This document shows positions 1-9,156 of a stretch of DNA of 64,000 nucleotides, piece after piece. The stretch is from Pseudomonadota bacterium (GTDB taxonomy: Bacteria > Myxococcota_A > Polyangia > GCA-2747355). Location: assembly GCA_016711215.1 (NCBI GenBank), contig JADJTL010000002.1, positions 496,001 through 560,000 of the forward strand, in the 5' to 3' direction. Below the pieces are notes generated by a model. That model did no database searches and was not told where the DNA came from. It saw nothing but the letters and a program-made list of their open reading frames with translations. The position numbers and the translations under genes are program-made. The number at the start of each line of letters is the position of its first letter. Within the stretch, counting starts at the first letter, position 1.

Positions 1-1
1 G

Positions 2-3000
2 GCGCTGCAGGCGCTCGAGGTCAGCAGTCCCGCGGTGGCGGAGCTGCTCAGCGTCGGCAGCTTCGAGCTCGCTGCGCTGCAGCACGCGCTCGCCCCAGAG
101 ACGGTGGCGCTGCGCCTGCTCGATGACGGCGCGCGCGTGGCGGTGGTCGCCCTGCGGTCGCAGGGTCGACCGCGGCTGCACCTGCTCGAGCAGCGCCTGT
201 CCGCGTTACGGGCGCTGAGCGCGGCCGCCCGCGCCAGGCTCCTGCATCCGGTGCTCTCTGCCGCCGCCGGCAACGCTTCGCGCATTTTGCTCGACCTCGG
301 CCCACTCGACGACCCGGAGGCGACGCCAGCCGCGCTCGGGCTCGCCCCGGCGCGCGTCGCGCGACTGGCCACACTCTGGGAGCTGCGCGATGCGCAGGCG
401 GTGCGACGCATGCCCCTGCCGACGATCGTGCAGCTCGCGCCAGGCGCGGCGGTGGGCCAGCGCCCGCGCCGTGGCACGCCCGCGACGGTCGAGCTGCGAG
501 GGCTGCCAGCCGCGGCCCTCAGCCGGGCGTCGCTGGAGCGCGTCGCCACCCGCAGCGGACTGCTCTGGCTGGATCTGCCCCTGCGCTGGCTCGGCGGCTC
601 GGCGACGAACCTGGTGCTCGCGGCTGGACCGGGCCGGGCGCCGTGGCGCTGGGGCCATCAGCTCGGGCTCCTGCTCGACAGCAGCGTGGCGGCGCTTCCC
701 GACGCGGAGCTGAGGGGCCCCGGGCGTCGCGCACAGCTCGTGGCCTTGCTGCGCTTCCTGCACGCCGCGGGCGTCTCAGCAGTAGCACTGGGCACCGCCA
801 GCGCGCCGCCACCCGCAGCAACGACGCGACCCCTGAGCGCCGTTCTTCCAGCGGCCTGGGCCCGCAGCGCCGATCTACCGCTGAGCGCGGCGCTGGCGCC
901 GCTCGGGCTGACGCTCTTCGGTGACGGGGGCGTCGATCCCGCGGAGCGCAAGGCCTTCGCGCAGGCGCAGCTCAAGCGCCTAGTGCTCGCAGGGGCCAAG
1001 GCCTTCAACGCGAGCCCCCGCCAGCTCGCGCCGGCGATCGCGGCGCTGCAGCCGGCCCTGCACTACATGAGCTTCGCCGGCGATACGCGTCTGCAAGCGG
1101 GAGCCTTGCTCTACCTCGCCAACGCCCATGGCCTACGTGAGGACTACGCGCGGGCGCTCGCCCCGATGGCCGAGCTCGTCGCCCTGCGGCGCGCGGCGTT
1201 GAAGACGGCGGAGGTCGCGACCAAGCCGGACCTCGCGCGCTTGCGGGCCAAGGCCGAGCTGGTGACGGCCCTGCGGCAGATGGCCTGGCTGCGCCTGCGC
1301 CACGACCAATTCGACGCCGCGCTCGCCGCGAACGCCGAGACGGTGGCGATTTACGAGGAGGTGCGCCGTCCCGCGCTGTTGCGCGAGGCCCTCGGCCAAC
1401 GCAGCACGATCGCGGAGCGCAAGGGTGACCACGCCGAGGCGCTGCGGGCGGCGCGCCGCAGCCTGGCCTTGGCGAGCAGCGCCGCAGCCACGCCGATCCC
1501 GGGCGCGTTCGCCGCCTCGGCCGCTGGACTCGCCGCCGCGCAGGACGCGGTCCGCGTCGCGCAGCTGCTGCGCCTGCGCTTTGCCCGCTTCCGCGAGGCC
1601 ACGGTGAGCGTCGAAGCGGCGCTGCGTTGGTTGCCCCCGCTCGAGCCGCCGCTGCTTCCGCGCGCTGCCGCCGCGCTCGCCGCGCTGCGGCCGACGGCCA
1701 CGGCGCTGACCGGCGCCTGGCTCGAGCTCGGGCGGATCGCCTCGGCCCGGGGGGTCTTCAGTGACGCGGTGCGGCTCGCGCGCCGCGCGCTCGCCTTGCT
1801 TACCGCGGCCGGTCTGCCGCAGGACGCTGCCCTGCTCGAGCTCGTTAACAGCCTCTATTACGCCGGCGCGCTCGGCGAGGCCCTCGCCGCGGCCGAGCAA
1901 GGTGTGACCCTCAGCGCGGACGATCCGCCGCGCCGGCTGCAGTTCCTCAACGCGCGCGGCACGACGCTGGCCGCGCTGGGACGGAGCGACGCCGCGTTGG
2001 CGACCCTGAAGGAGGCCCTCGCCGAGGCGCGCCGACAGGGCCTCGCAGGCGAGGTCGCAGCCACGCTCAACAATCTTGGCTTCGCGCTCAGGCTGGCGGG
2101 CCGGGCGGACGAGGCCGCGACCCGCTTCGGCGACGCGCTCGAGCTCGACCGCGCTCGCGGCGACGCGCTGGGGATGTCCTTTGCTCTCGCCAATCGCGGG
2201 TTGGCGCGCCTGCAGCTCGACCTGCGGCGCGAGGCGCGAGACGACCTGGAGCAGGCACTCGCGCTCGCGCAGCGGATCCGCGCCGCCCTCAACGAGCTCA
2301 AGGCGCGCCACGGCCTGGGCGCGATCGAGCTAACGGAGGGTCGCGCCGAGCTGGCGCTCGCGCAGGCCGAGGCCGGCCTCGGGCGCGCACGCGAGGTCGG
2401 TCAGCGCGCCTGGATCTGGCGCTTCGAGCTGCAGCGTGCGCGCGCGCTGCGGGCGCGCGGCCGCGGCGCGGAGGCGCGGCAGGCGCTCGAGCGGGGCGCG
2501 GCGCTGATCGAGAGCTTGCCGCCGCAGCTCGGCCAGGCGAGAGCGACCGGCGAGAGCGAAGAGCCAACGAGCGCGCTCTACGATGAGCTCGTCGACCTGC
2601 TGGCGACCTCGGGCGAGGCGGAGGCGGCCCTCGTCGCCGCCGAGCGGGCTCGGGCACGCGCCGGTATCGATGCCGGTGGCGCGGCCGCCGGGCAGCTCGG
2701 CCCCGGGCTCGTCGGCTCGCCGCTGCAGCGCGTGCTGGAGCTTCAGCGGCGCTTGGAGGCGCTGCGCAGCGCGCTGCTGCAAGCGGGCGTGGATGCAGCG
2801 GAGCGCGCGTTGCTCCGCGCCGAGGCCGACGCGCTCGAACAGGCGCTGGCGCGCGCCCGGGCGGAGCTCGGCGCGGTGCAAGCGCGCCTGCTGCGCCTGC
2901 TCGACCCGCCGCCCTGGGATCCTGCGCGCGTGGCCCAGGGCCTGGCGCGCCAGCCCGACACGATCGCGGTGGTTTACTACAGCACGGCGCGGCGCCTGGT

Positions 3001-4015
3001 CCTCTGGGTCGTAGCTGCCGCCGACGACCAGCACCTGGCGGTGACGATGTCGATCGTCACCGTGACGCGCGATCGCCTCGCGACCACCCTGCGGGCGCTG
3101 CGCGCGGGGCTGCAGCGCTGGGAGGATGTCCAGCCCCTGATCGAGCGGCTCTCGACCTGGCTCGTCGCGCCGCTCGCGGGCGCTGCCCGCGGCCCTGCGC
3201 GGCATTGGCGGATCGTGGCTCCAGGGCCGCTCCGCGACGTTCCCTTCGCCGCGCTCGGGGCGCGCGGGGCGCCGCTCGCCGCGCACGTCACGCTCAGCTA
3301 CCTGCCAGCGCTCGCGTGGTTGGCGGAGGCCCCGAGGCCGCAGCTCACTGAGGCGCGCGGGCCGTGGACCTCGGTCGCCTGGGACGGCGATCCGGCCCAG
3401 CCGCTGCCGCTCGCCGAGCGTGAGAGCGAAGCCCTCGGCCGCACCGCCAGCGAGGTCAGCGCCTACACGGGCAGTCATGCCACGCGCCAGGCGCTGCTCG
3501 AGGCCTTCGCCAGCGGCCGGCAGGTCCATCTCGCGGCGCACGTCGACGGCGACGCAGCCGCGGCGGAGGGTGCGATTGGGCTGGCGGATGGCAGGCTTTC
3601 AGCGCTAGAGATCCTCGCCAGCCGCGTCAGCGCCCCGCTCGTCGTGCTCTCGGCCTGCGAGGGCGGGCACGCCACCGCTCGGGGCGGCCTGGCCTTGGAC
3701 ACGACGCTGCTGCTGGCGGGCGCCGGCCAGGTCGTAGCAACGACGACCCGCGTTAGCGATCTGGGGGCGGCCCTGCTGATGAAGCTCTTCTTCCGCCAGC
3801 GGGTGCGCGGCCTCAGCGCCGCCGTCGCCCTGCAGCAGGCTCAGTTGCTGCTGCGGGCACGATGGCCGCATCCGGCGGCCTGGGCGACCTTCCGCCTCAG
3901 CGAGCTCGGAGCGGCCCCGGCAACCAGCGCGCGCGCGGCGACCCCGGCGGGGCCCGGAAGCGATCGACGCGAGCAGCGGTCGGGGGCTCCGGCCGGCAGC
4001 AGGCCGGCGTCATGA
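2..4015 (+). CDS. TPR-repeat protein with C-terminal CHAT (caspase-like) domain, 5' end cut by window
   Basis: The frame is open to the left edge of the window, so the true start is probably outside; the first in-window GTG is at 35. About 1,330 codons are visible. The middle part (about residues 340-860, counted from that GTG) is built of Ala/Leu/Glu-rich helical hairpins of TPR type, followed by a coiled-coil-like Arg/Ala/Leu stretch (about 895-980). The last 300 residues resemble a CHAT domain: a HLAAH motif (His1165/His1169) and LSACEGG (Cys1208), the expected His-Cys dyad of this caspase-HetF-like family, followed by an (L)LAGAGQV segment. CHAT proteins are cysteine peptidases or their inactive relatives, often in regulated proteolysis or immunity; the substrate here is unknown. 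The stop codon overlaps the start of the downstream kinase (ATGA), so the two are probably co-transcribed. Confidence 0.82.
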   Translation, partial: ALQALEVSSPAVAELLSVGSFELAALQHALAPETVALRLLDDGARVAVVALRSQGRPRLHLLEQRLSALRALSAAARARLLHPVLSAAAGNASRILLDLGPLDDPEATPAALGLAPARVARLATLWELRDAQAVRRMPLPTIVQLAPGAAVGQRPRRGTPATVELRGLPAAALSRASLERVATRSGLLWLDLPLRWLGGSATNLVLAAGPGRAPWRWGHQLGLLLDSSVAALPDAELRGPGRRAQLVALLRFLHAAGVSAVALGTASAPPPAATTRPLSAVLPAAWARSADLPLSAALAPLGLTLFGDGGVDPAERKAFAQAQLKRLVLAGAKAFNASPRQLAPAIAALQPALHYMSFAGDTRLQAGALLYLANAHGLREDYARALAPMAELVALRRAALKTAEVATKPDLARLRAKAELVTALRQMAWLRLRHDQFDAALAANAETVAIYEEVRRPALLREALGQRSTIAERKGDHAEALRAARRSLALASSAAATPIPGAFAASAAGLAAAQDAVRVAQLLRLRFARFREATVSVEAALRWLPPLEPPLLPRAAAALAALRPTATALTGAWLELGRIASARGVFSDAVRLARRALALLTAAGLPQDAALLELVNSLYYAGALGEALAAAEQGVTLSADDPPRRLQFLNARGTTLAALGRSDAALATLKEALAEARRQGLAGEVAATLNNLGFALRLAGRADEAATRFGDALELDRARGDALGMSFALANRGLARLQLDLRREARDDLEQALALAQRIRAALNELKARHGLGAIELTEGRAELALAQAEAGLGRAREVGQRAWIWRFELQRARALRARGRGAEARQALERGAALIESLPPQLGQARATGESEEPTSALYDELVDLLATSGEAEAALVAAERARARAGIDAGGAAAGQLGPGLVGSPLQRVLELQRRLEALRSALLQAGVDAAERALLRAEADALEQALARARAELGAVQARLLRLLDPPPWDPARVAQGLARQPDTIAVVYYSTARRLVLWVVAAADDQHLAVTMSIVTVTRDRLATTLRALRAGLQRWEDVQPLIERLSTWLVAPLAGAARGPARHWRIVAPGPLRDVPFAALGARGAPLAAHVTLSYLPALAWLAEAPRPQLTEARGPWTSVAWDGDPAQPLPLAERESEALGRTASEVSAYTGSHATRQALLEAFASGRQVHLAAHVDGDAAAAEGAIGLADGRLSALEILASRVSAPLVVLSACEGGHATARGGLALDTTLLLAGAGQVVATTTRVSDLGAALLMKLFFRQRVRGLSAAVALQQAQLLLRARWPHPAAWATFRLSELGAAPATSARAATPAGPGSDRREQRSGAPAGSRPAS

Positions 4016-4929
4016 TCTTGACGGTCGGCCTGACGCCCGCCTGGCAGCGGGTGATGCGCTTTAGCACCCTGCAGCTCGGGGAGGTCAACCGCACTGCCGA
4101 GGTCGTGACCTGCGCGGCCGGAAAGTCGGTAAACGCGGCGCGTGCGCTCGGCCAGCTAGCGGCACCACACCACGCGCTGAGCTATGCCGGCGGCGCCACC
4201 GGCGTGGCCTTTCAGCACGATCTGACCGCGCGGCGTATCGCGCATACCCTTGTTCCCACGACAGCGGCGACGCGCACCTGCACCACGGTGCTCGACGGGG
4301 TCACGGGCAGCGTCACCGAGCTGGTCGAGGAGGCCGCGCCGGTCAGTGGGCAGGAGCTCGAGGCGTTCTGCAGCGCCTACCGCGCGCTGGTGCCGCAGGC
4401 GAGCGTGGTGGTCTTCAGCGGCTCGCTGCCGCGCGGCTGCTCGCCAGAGCTCTATCGCGAGCTGCTGCTCGAGGTGGGATCGAGACCGACCGTGGTCGAT
4501 GCCCACGGGCCGGCCCTGCTGGCCGCGCTCGCGCAGCGGCCGAGCTTCGTCAAACCCAACCGCCAAGAGCTCGGTCGCACGCTGGGACGCGATCTCGCCG
4601 AGGACACGGCCCTGCGCCGCGCGATGCACGAGCTGAATCAGCGCGGCGCGCGCTGGGTCGTCGTCAGCGACGGGCCGCGCCCGGTCTGGATCAGCGGCAA
4701 GAGCGGAAGCTACCGCTGCGCGATTCCCCCCGTCCCCCTGCTCAACACCATCGGCTGTGGCGACAGCCTCGCCGCCGGGCTGGCCCTGGGGCTGCATCGC
4801 GGGCTGCGTTCACTCGAGGCCGTGCGCCTCGGGGTCGCCGCGGCCGTGGCCAACGCCAGCACGCTGCTGCCCGCCGAGCTCGACGCGACCCGCGTCGACG
4901 CTCTCGTCGACACGCTGCGCCTGGATTGA
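4012..4929 (+). CDS. PfkB-family sugar kinase, 1-phosphofructokinase / tagatose-6-phosphate kinase type
   Basis: A 305-residue protein that starts at the ATG of an ATGA overlap with the preceding CHAT gene. It carries both PfkB signatures: an N-terminal AGKSVNAARAL segment (about 36-46, the GGKGxN-like sugar-binding turn) and C-terminal NTIGCGDSLAAGLA (about 243-256), whose Asp is the catalytic base. The opening MILTVGLTPAWQR and the central VVFSGSLPRG match the hexose-phosphate kinase branch (FruK/LacC) rather than ribokinases. The expected reaction is ATP-dependent phosphorylation of fructose-1-phosphate or a related sugar phosphate in the cytoplasm. No PTS or sugar-transport gene is next to it, so the substrate cannot be fixed from context. 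Confidence 0.85.
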   Translation: MILTVGLTPAWQRVMRFSTLQLGEVNRTAEVVTCAAGKSVNAARALGQLAAPHHALSYAGGATGVAFQHDLTARRIAHTLVPTTAATRTCTTVLDGVTGSVTELVEEAAPVSGQELEAFCSAYRALVPQASVVVFSGSLPRGCSPELYRELLLEVGSRPTVVDAHGPALLAALAQRPSFVKPNRQELGRTLGRDLAEDTALRRAMHELNQRGARWVVVSDGPRPVWISGKSGSYRCAIPPVPLLNTIGCGDSLAAGLALGLHRGLRSLEAVRLGVAAAVANASTLLPAELDATRVDALVDTLRLD

Positions 4930-4984
4930 TCGCGGCGCGCGGCCGCGCCTGCCAGCCGCTGCGGCCGGGCGGCAGGTCCGCGGC

Positions 4985-5013
4985 TTGACCGGCTCTGCGC
5001 TGCGACCCATGCT
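4985..5013 (+). promoter_or_regulatory. candidate promoter of uvrB
   Basis: TTGACC (4985-4990), 17 bp spacer, then CATGCT (5008-5013), a good -35 with a weak -10. The -10 ends 9 nt before the uvrB GTG, so a transcript from here would have almost no leader. There is no clear Shine-Dalgarno sequence before that GTG. Confidence 0.35.
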
Positions 5014-5022
5014 GACCGCGCC

Positions 5023-7200
5023 GTGAACAGGTCGTCGTCAGCGCCGCTCTTTCGCCTCGTCAGCCCCTTTGGCCCGACGGGGGACCAGCCGCGCGCGATC
5101 GCCGAGCTCGTCGGCGGCCTGGAGCGCGGCGATCGCCAGCAGGTGCTGCTGGGGACCACGGGCAGCGGCAAGACCTTCACCGTGGCCAACGTCGTCGCCG
5201 CGCTCGGGCGGCCGACGCTGGTCATCGCGCATAACAAGACGCTGGCGGCGCAGCTCTACGGCGAGTTTCGGCAGCTCTTCCCGGAGCACGCCGTGCATTA
5301 CTTCGTCAGCTACTACGACTACTACCAGCCTGAGGCCTACGTCCCGTCCAGCGACACCTATATCGAGAAGGACGCCATCATCAACGATGAGATCGACCGC
5401 TTGCGCCACGCCGCGACGCAGGCGGTGCTCTCGCGACGCGACGTCGTGATCGTCGCCTCGGTCTCCTGCATCTTCGGCATCGGCAGCCAGGACTTCTATC
5501 GTGGGATGGCCGTCGACGTGCATCAGGGTCAACGCATCGAGCGCGACGACCTACTGCGGGCGTTGGTCGAGATCCAGTACCAGCGCAACGACTACGACTT
5601 CCACCGCGGGACCTTTCGCGTGCGCGGCGACGTCGTCGAGGTCTTTCCGCCGCACGAGGAGGAGCGGGCCTGGCGGATCGCCTTCTTCGGCGACGAGGTC
5701 GAGGGCCTTTGGGACGTCGACCCCTTGCGCGGTCGCGTCCTCGAGGCGCGGCAGCGCGTGGCGATCTTTCCGGCGAGCCACTATGTGACGCCGGTCGATC
5801 AGCTTCGGCGCGCCATCAGCACCGTGCGGGATGAGCTGCAGCTGCGGCTGACCGAGCTGCGCGCCGAGCTGCGGCTGGTCGAGGCGCAGCGGCTGGAGCA
5901 GCGGACGCTCTTCGACCTCGAGATGCTCGAGCAGATGGGCTACTGCAACGGCATCGAGAACTACTCGCGCCACCTCTCGGGGCGCCAGCCCGGTGAGCCG
6001 GCGCCGACGCTGCTGGACTACTTCCCGCGCGACTTCCTGCTGATCGTCGACGAGAGCCACCAGACCGTGCCGCAGCTCCAGGCGATGTATCGCGGTGATC
6101 GCAGCCGCAAGCAGACGCTGGTGGAGCACGGCTTCCGCTTGCCCTCGGCCCTCGACAACCGTCCGCTAAAGTTCGAGGAGCTCGCCGACCACATCAATCA
6201 GGTGATCTTCGTCTCGGCGACGCCCGGCGCCTGGGAGGTGCAGCAAACCCAGGGCGTGGTGGTCGAGCAGATCATCCGGCCGACCGGCTTGCTCGACCCG
6301 GAGGTGCTGGTCCGTCCGGTCACGCATCAGGTCGATGATCTCGTGCAGGAGATCCACGCCCGCATCGCCCAGGGCGAGCGCGTGCTGGCCGCGGTGCTGA
6401 CCAAGCGCATGGCGGAGGACCTCACCGAATATCTGCAGGACGCCGGCATCGCCGCGCGCTATCTGCACTCGGACATCGATACGCTGGAGCGCGTGGAGAT
6501 CCTGCGCGACCTGCGCGCCGGGGCGTTCAGTGTGCTGGTCGGCATCAACCTGCTGCGCGAAGGCCTCGACCTGCCGGAGGTCTCCTTGGTCGCCATCCTC
6601 GATGCCGACAAGGAGGGGTTCCTGCGCGCCGACCGCGCGCTGATTCAGACGATGGGGCGCGCCGCGCGCAACGTCCACGGCACGGTGATCATGTACGCCG
6701 ATCGCATCACCCCCTCGATGCGCCGCGCGATCGACGAGACCGAGCGCCGTCGCGAGGTGCAAGCGGCCTACAACGCTACCCACGGCATCGTGCCGCGCAC
6801 CATCTCGCGCCCGATCTTCGAGCTGCAGTTCTCGAGCATCGGTGGCGACGCCGCGGCTGCAAAGGAGGGCGCGGCTGCCGCCGACGACGGGCTGGCGCTG
6901 GCTGCGATCCCCGGACGCCTCGGCGAGCTGCGGCGCGCGATGGCCGAGGCTGCCCGCGCGCTGGAGTTCGAAGCGGCCGCCGCGCTGCGCGACCGCATTC
7001 ACGCGCTGACCACCCGTGAGCTGCTGCTGCGCGACCCGCAATCCGGAGCGGGCTCCGGAGCGAGCTCAGGCGCGGCGCTCAGGTCGCAAGGTGGCGCGGT
7101 GGCCAGCCCGCGTCCCGCGCGGAGCAGAGGCAGCGAGCGCGGCGGCGGCGCCAAAGAGCGGCGCACGACGCGGTCACGCAGCGCGACGAAGCGCGGTTGA
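5023..7200 (+). CDS. uvrB: UvrABC excinuclease subunit B
   Basis: 725 residues, slightly longer than the usual 660-680. UvrB is the damage-verifying helicase-like subunit of nucleotide excision repair; it is loaded by UvrA and recruits UvrC. Visible landmarks are the Walker A GTTGSGKT (about 43-50), the damage-probing beta-hairpin YYDYYQPEAYVPSSDTYIEKD region (about 92-112), a DESHQ helicase motif (343-347), the ATP-binding C-terminal helicase half with GINLLREGLDLPE and QTMGRAARN, and a C-terminal UVR motif (about 631-660) that would contact UvrC. The last 50 residues are a basic Arg/Ser/Gly-rich tail not typical of the family. The GTG start is chosen because it begins the conserved N-terminus closely and fits the promoter candidate just upstream. 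It stands alone, without uvrA or uvrC. Confidence 0.97.
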   Translation: MNRSSSAPLFRLVSPFGPTGDQPRAIAELVGGLERGDRQQVLLGTTGSGKTFTVANVVAALGRPTLVIAHNKTLAAQLYGEFRQLFPEHAVHYFVSYYDYYQPEAYVPSSDTYIEKDAIINDEIDRLRHAATQAVLSRRDVVIVASVSCIFGIGSQDFYRGMAVDVHQGQRIERDDLLRALVEIQYQRNDYDFHRGTFRVRGDVVEVFPPHEEERAWRIAFFGDEVEGLWDVDPLRGRVLEARQRVAIFPASHYVTPVDQLRRAISTVRDELQLRLTELRAELRLVEAQRLEQRTLFDLEMLEQMGYCNGIENYSRHLSGRQPGEPAPTLLDYFPRDFLLIVDESHQTVPQLQAMYRGDRSRKQTLVEHGFRLPSALDNRPLKFEELADHINQVIFVSATPGAWEVQQTQGVVVEQIIRPTGLLDPEVLVRPVTHQVDDLVQEIHARIAQGERVLAAVLTKRMAEDLTEYLQDAGIAARYLHSDIDTLERVEILRDLRAGAFSVLVGINLLREGLDLPEVSLVAILDADKEGFLRADRALIQTMGRAARNVHGTVIMYADRITPSMRRAIDETERRREVQAAYNATHGIVPRTISRPIFELQFSSIGGDAAAAKEGAAAADDGLALAAIPGRLGELRRAMAEAARALEFEAAAALRDRIHALTTRELLLRDPQSGAGSGASSGAALRSQGGAVASPRPARSRGSERGGGAKERRTTRSRSATKRG

Positions 7201-7263
7201 GCTCGACGCGACGGGTGGCCAACGGACGCGGCGCTGCGGCCGGCGCCTGCAGGCGGAATCGCT

Positions 7264-7291
7264 TTGAATGCGCTGGGCGATCCGCTATACG
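7264..7291 (+). promoter_or_regulatory. candidate promoter of the DUF72 gene, giving a leaderless start
   Basis: TTGAAT (7264-7269), 16 bp spacer, TATACG (7286-7291). Each hexamer keeps four of six consensus positions. The expected transcription start falls at about 7298-7300, on the ATG at 7300. This supports that ATG rather than the TTG at 7264, which lies inside the promoter. Confidence 0.4.
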
Positions 7292-7299
7292 TCGACGTG

Positions 7300-8115
7300 A
7301 TGGAAGCGCTTCCCCGGATGCTGGTCGGTTATGCGGCGCGGCGCGCCGGCGTGCGATCAGCAGGGAGCAAGGCCGGTCGGCGGCCCAAGGCGGGTCTCGT
7401 CGAGCTCCAAGATACCTTCTGGAGCACACCGAGACCGGCAGCGCTGCGACGCTGGCGTGAGGGGTTGCCGGCGGCCTTGGCGCTGAGCTGCCGCGCCTCA
7501 CAGCTGATCACTCACGACCTCGACAGCGGTGTTTATCGGGGCCTCTATCGGGGGGCTCCCGCCGCGGAGCGCGCGCGCCTCGCGGACGCCGGCGGCCTGC
7601 GCGCGACGGCGCTGATCGAGCAGGCGAGTCGCGCGACGGAGGCTGCCTGTTCGGCGCTCTCGGCCTTCGCCGTGGTCTACGATACGCCCCTCGGCTTCAG
7701 CCCCACCGCCGAGCACCGCCGCCGCATGGGCGCGTTCTTCTCGGGTTTCGAGCGCGCGCCGGGCCGACTCTACGTCTGGGAGCCACACGGGGTTTGGAGC
7801 GCCGACGAGGTCGAGGCGATCTGCCGTGAGCTCGACCTCGTCCCTTGCTTCGATCCGCTGGCGGAAGACCCGATGCGACCGGTCGCGCTCGAGACAGTCT
7901 ACTGCCGCCTCCGCGCGCCGGACTACCACGAGGGGCAGATCGATCGCCTCGTCGAATGGGCGCTGAATCAACCCCGGTCGGTGCTCGTCTTCGCGGGCCC
8001 TCAGGGCGAGCGGCAGGCCCGGCGCTTCACCGCGACAGCGATCAGCCTGGGGGCTGGGGCTAGTTTGGGCCTGGAGCAGGACGCGGCCCTGGACGATTCG
8101 CCCGAGCTGCCCTGA
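7300..8115 (+). CDS. DUF72 / YecE-like TIM-barrel protein
   Basis: 271 residues from the ATG at 7300. The N-terminal half shows the DUF72 hallmarks: a short opening strand (MLVGYAARR), then VELQDTFWSTPRPAALRRW, equivalent to the family's VEvNsTFY...p...W, and LSCRASQLITHD, equivalent to the fsvKa...iTH strand. Later come VVYDTPLGFSPT and an aromatic-rich RLYVWEPHGVW. DUF72 proteins are TIM barrels of unknown biochemical function, often linked loosely to DNA-repair or metal-cluster genes; uvrB lies directly upstream, which may be coincidence. The sequence is divergent from the textbook YecE. The 3' end overlaps a convergent gene by 56 bp. Confidence 0.75.
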   Translation: MEALPRMLVGYAARRAGVRSAGSKAGRRPKAGLVELQDTFWSTPRPAALRRWREGLPAALALSCRASQLITHDLDSGVYRGLYRGAPAAERARLADAGGLRATALIEQASRATEAACSALSAFAVVYDTPLGFSPTAEHRRRMGAFFSGFERAPGRLYVWEPHGVWSADEVEAICRELDLVPCFDPLAEDPMRPVALETVYCRLRAPDYHEGQIDRLVEWALNQPRSVLVFAGPQGERQARRFTATAISLGAGASLGLEQDAALDDSPELP

Positions 8116-8590
8116 GCCAGGCCGCATTTTGCAGACAGGCCTCAAGCCGACCGGCCCAGCGGCGGCGAAGCCGGTGCCAGCCCAGCAGGTCGAGGGCGAG
8201 GCCCAAGAGCAGCGCCAGGGGTGCCGCCAGCACCGGCAGCCAGCTCCACGCCAGGGTGACCACCGCCAGCCCGCACGCGGCCGTGGCAGCCGAGCGCAGT
8301 AGCAGCCGGCGGCGCTGGTCGCGACACCAGAGCCTGCAGGTCACGCGCAAGCGGGGCCCGGGCGCCTCCGGGACCCAACTCAACTCACCGCGTTCAGGAA
8401 GATCGCCCTCGAGACCCGGCGGGCAGGTGAAGGTCAGCTGGCGGGGTCCGCATTCGCCGAGCAACACGCTGGCGCCGAGCAGGGAACCACCTGAGATTGC
8501 CTGGGCCAACGCCAGCCCAGCCTCCTCTTGAGGCCAAACCACCGCGACCTCAAATTCGAGGACGGAGCCACTCCGCCGGTTGAGGCGCAT
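8060..8590 (-). CDS. hypothetical membrane protein with two transmembrane helices
   Basis: 176 residues from the ATG at 8590, preceded by a GGAGG with 4-5 nt spacing; a TTG 30 bp further up lacks such a site. The soluble N-terminal ~95 residues look like a small beta-rich domain, possibly PilZ-like in layout although no RxxxR...DxSxxG motif is clear. It opens with MRLNRRSGSVLEFEV and includes GGSLLGASVLL. Two hydrophobic helices follow (about 103-122 and 124-143), then a basic tail rich in Arg, Gly and Pro. I do not recognise the family. Its 3' end overlaps the convergent DUF72 gene. Confidence 0.6.
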   Translation of the reverse strand: MRLNRRSGSVLEFEVAVVWPQEEAGLALAQAISGGSLLGASVLLGECGPRQLTFTCPPGLEGDLPERGELSWVPEAPGPRLRVTCRLWCRDQRRRLLLRSAATAACGLAVVTLAWSWLPVLAAPLALLLGLALDLLGWHRLRRRWAGRLEACLQNAAWLRAARANRPGPRPAPGPN

Positions 8591-8736
8591 GCGCCCTCCG
8601 CGGTGGTCTTGCGCAGGCAAGGAAGGCGCCGCTCACGGGACCCCCAGCCGGGGACCCAGAAAAGCGGGGCGCAGGCAGGACGCGAGACGCGCGACCAGAC
8701 GCTCGCCAAGGCGACGCCTCAGCCCGATCGCTGGCG

Positions 8737-8754
8737 ACCCGCCAGAGCGGGTCC
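8737..8754. other. perfect 7-bp stem-loop in the 8591-8801 gap
   Basis: GACCCGC and GCGGGTC flank a 4-nt loop. It lies between two minus-strand genes, downstream of the lysine-repeat gene. It has no U tract, so if it acts in termination it is not a classical intrinsic terminator. Confidence 0.3.
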
Positions 8755-8767
8755 CTCGCTGTACCAC

Positions 8768-8783
8768 GCCCCGGGAGCGGGGC
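8768..8783 (-). terminator. possible terminator hairpin after the lysine-repeat gene
   Basis: A perfect 6-bp stem (GCCCCG / CGGGGC) with a 4-nt loop starts about 18 nt beyond the stop codon of the lysine-repeat gene. No run of T follows, so only a weak call is justified. Confidence 0.3.
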
Positions 8784-8801
8784 CCGCCGAACCGAACGAC
8801 C

Positions 8802-9119
8802 TCAGAACGAGAAGGGCGTCGACGGCGCAGAGGGCATCGCCACTGGGGCGAGCTTCTTCTTGGCCACCTTCTTCTTGGCGACCTTCTTGGCCACCTTCTT
8901 CTTGGCGACCTTCTTGGCGACCTTCTTGGCCACCTTCTTGGCCACCTTCTTCTTGGCGACCTTCTTGGCCACCTTCTTGGCCACCTTCTTCTTGGCGACC
9001 TTCTTGGCCACCTTCTTCTTGGCGACCTTCTTCTTGGCGACCTTCTTGGCGACCTTCTTGGCCACCTTCTTCTTGGCGACCTTCTTGGCGACCTTGGTTA
9101 CATTCTTCTTCACAGCCAT
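8802..9119 (-). CDS. lysine-rich histone H1-like repeat protein
   Basis: 105 residues, almost wholly made of V-A-K-K and V-A-K-K-K units from residue 9 to about residue 90, ending in LAPVAMPSAPSTPFSF. The composition is that of bacterial H1-like, DNA-compacting proteins with a basic unstructured tail, known from several bacteria including myxobacteria; a role in nucleoid organisation is inferred from composition only. The ATG at 9119 follows a GGGAGGG ribosome-binding site and a near-consensus promoter at 9157-9185. The coding repeats are 12 and 15 bp long and can expand or contract in frame, so length may differ among strains. It sits next to an A+T-rich island with DnaA-box-like sites and within 10 kb of dnaA. 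Confidence 0.85.
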   Translation of the reverse strand: MAVKKNVTKVAKKVAKKKVAKKVAKKVAKKKVAKKKVAKKVAKKKVAKKVAKKVAKKKVAKKVAKKVAKKVAKKKVAKKVAKKKVAKKKLAPVAMPSAPSTPFSF

Positions 9120-9156
9120 GGCGCGTTACCCTCCCAAATTGGGTAAATTTGAATCG

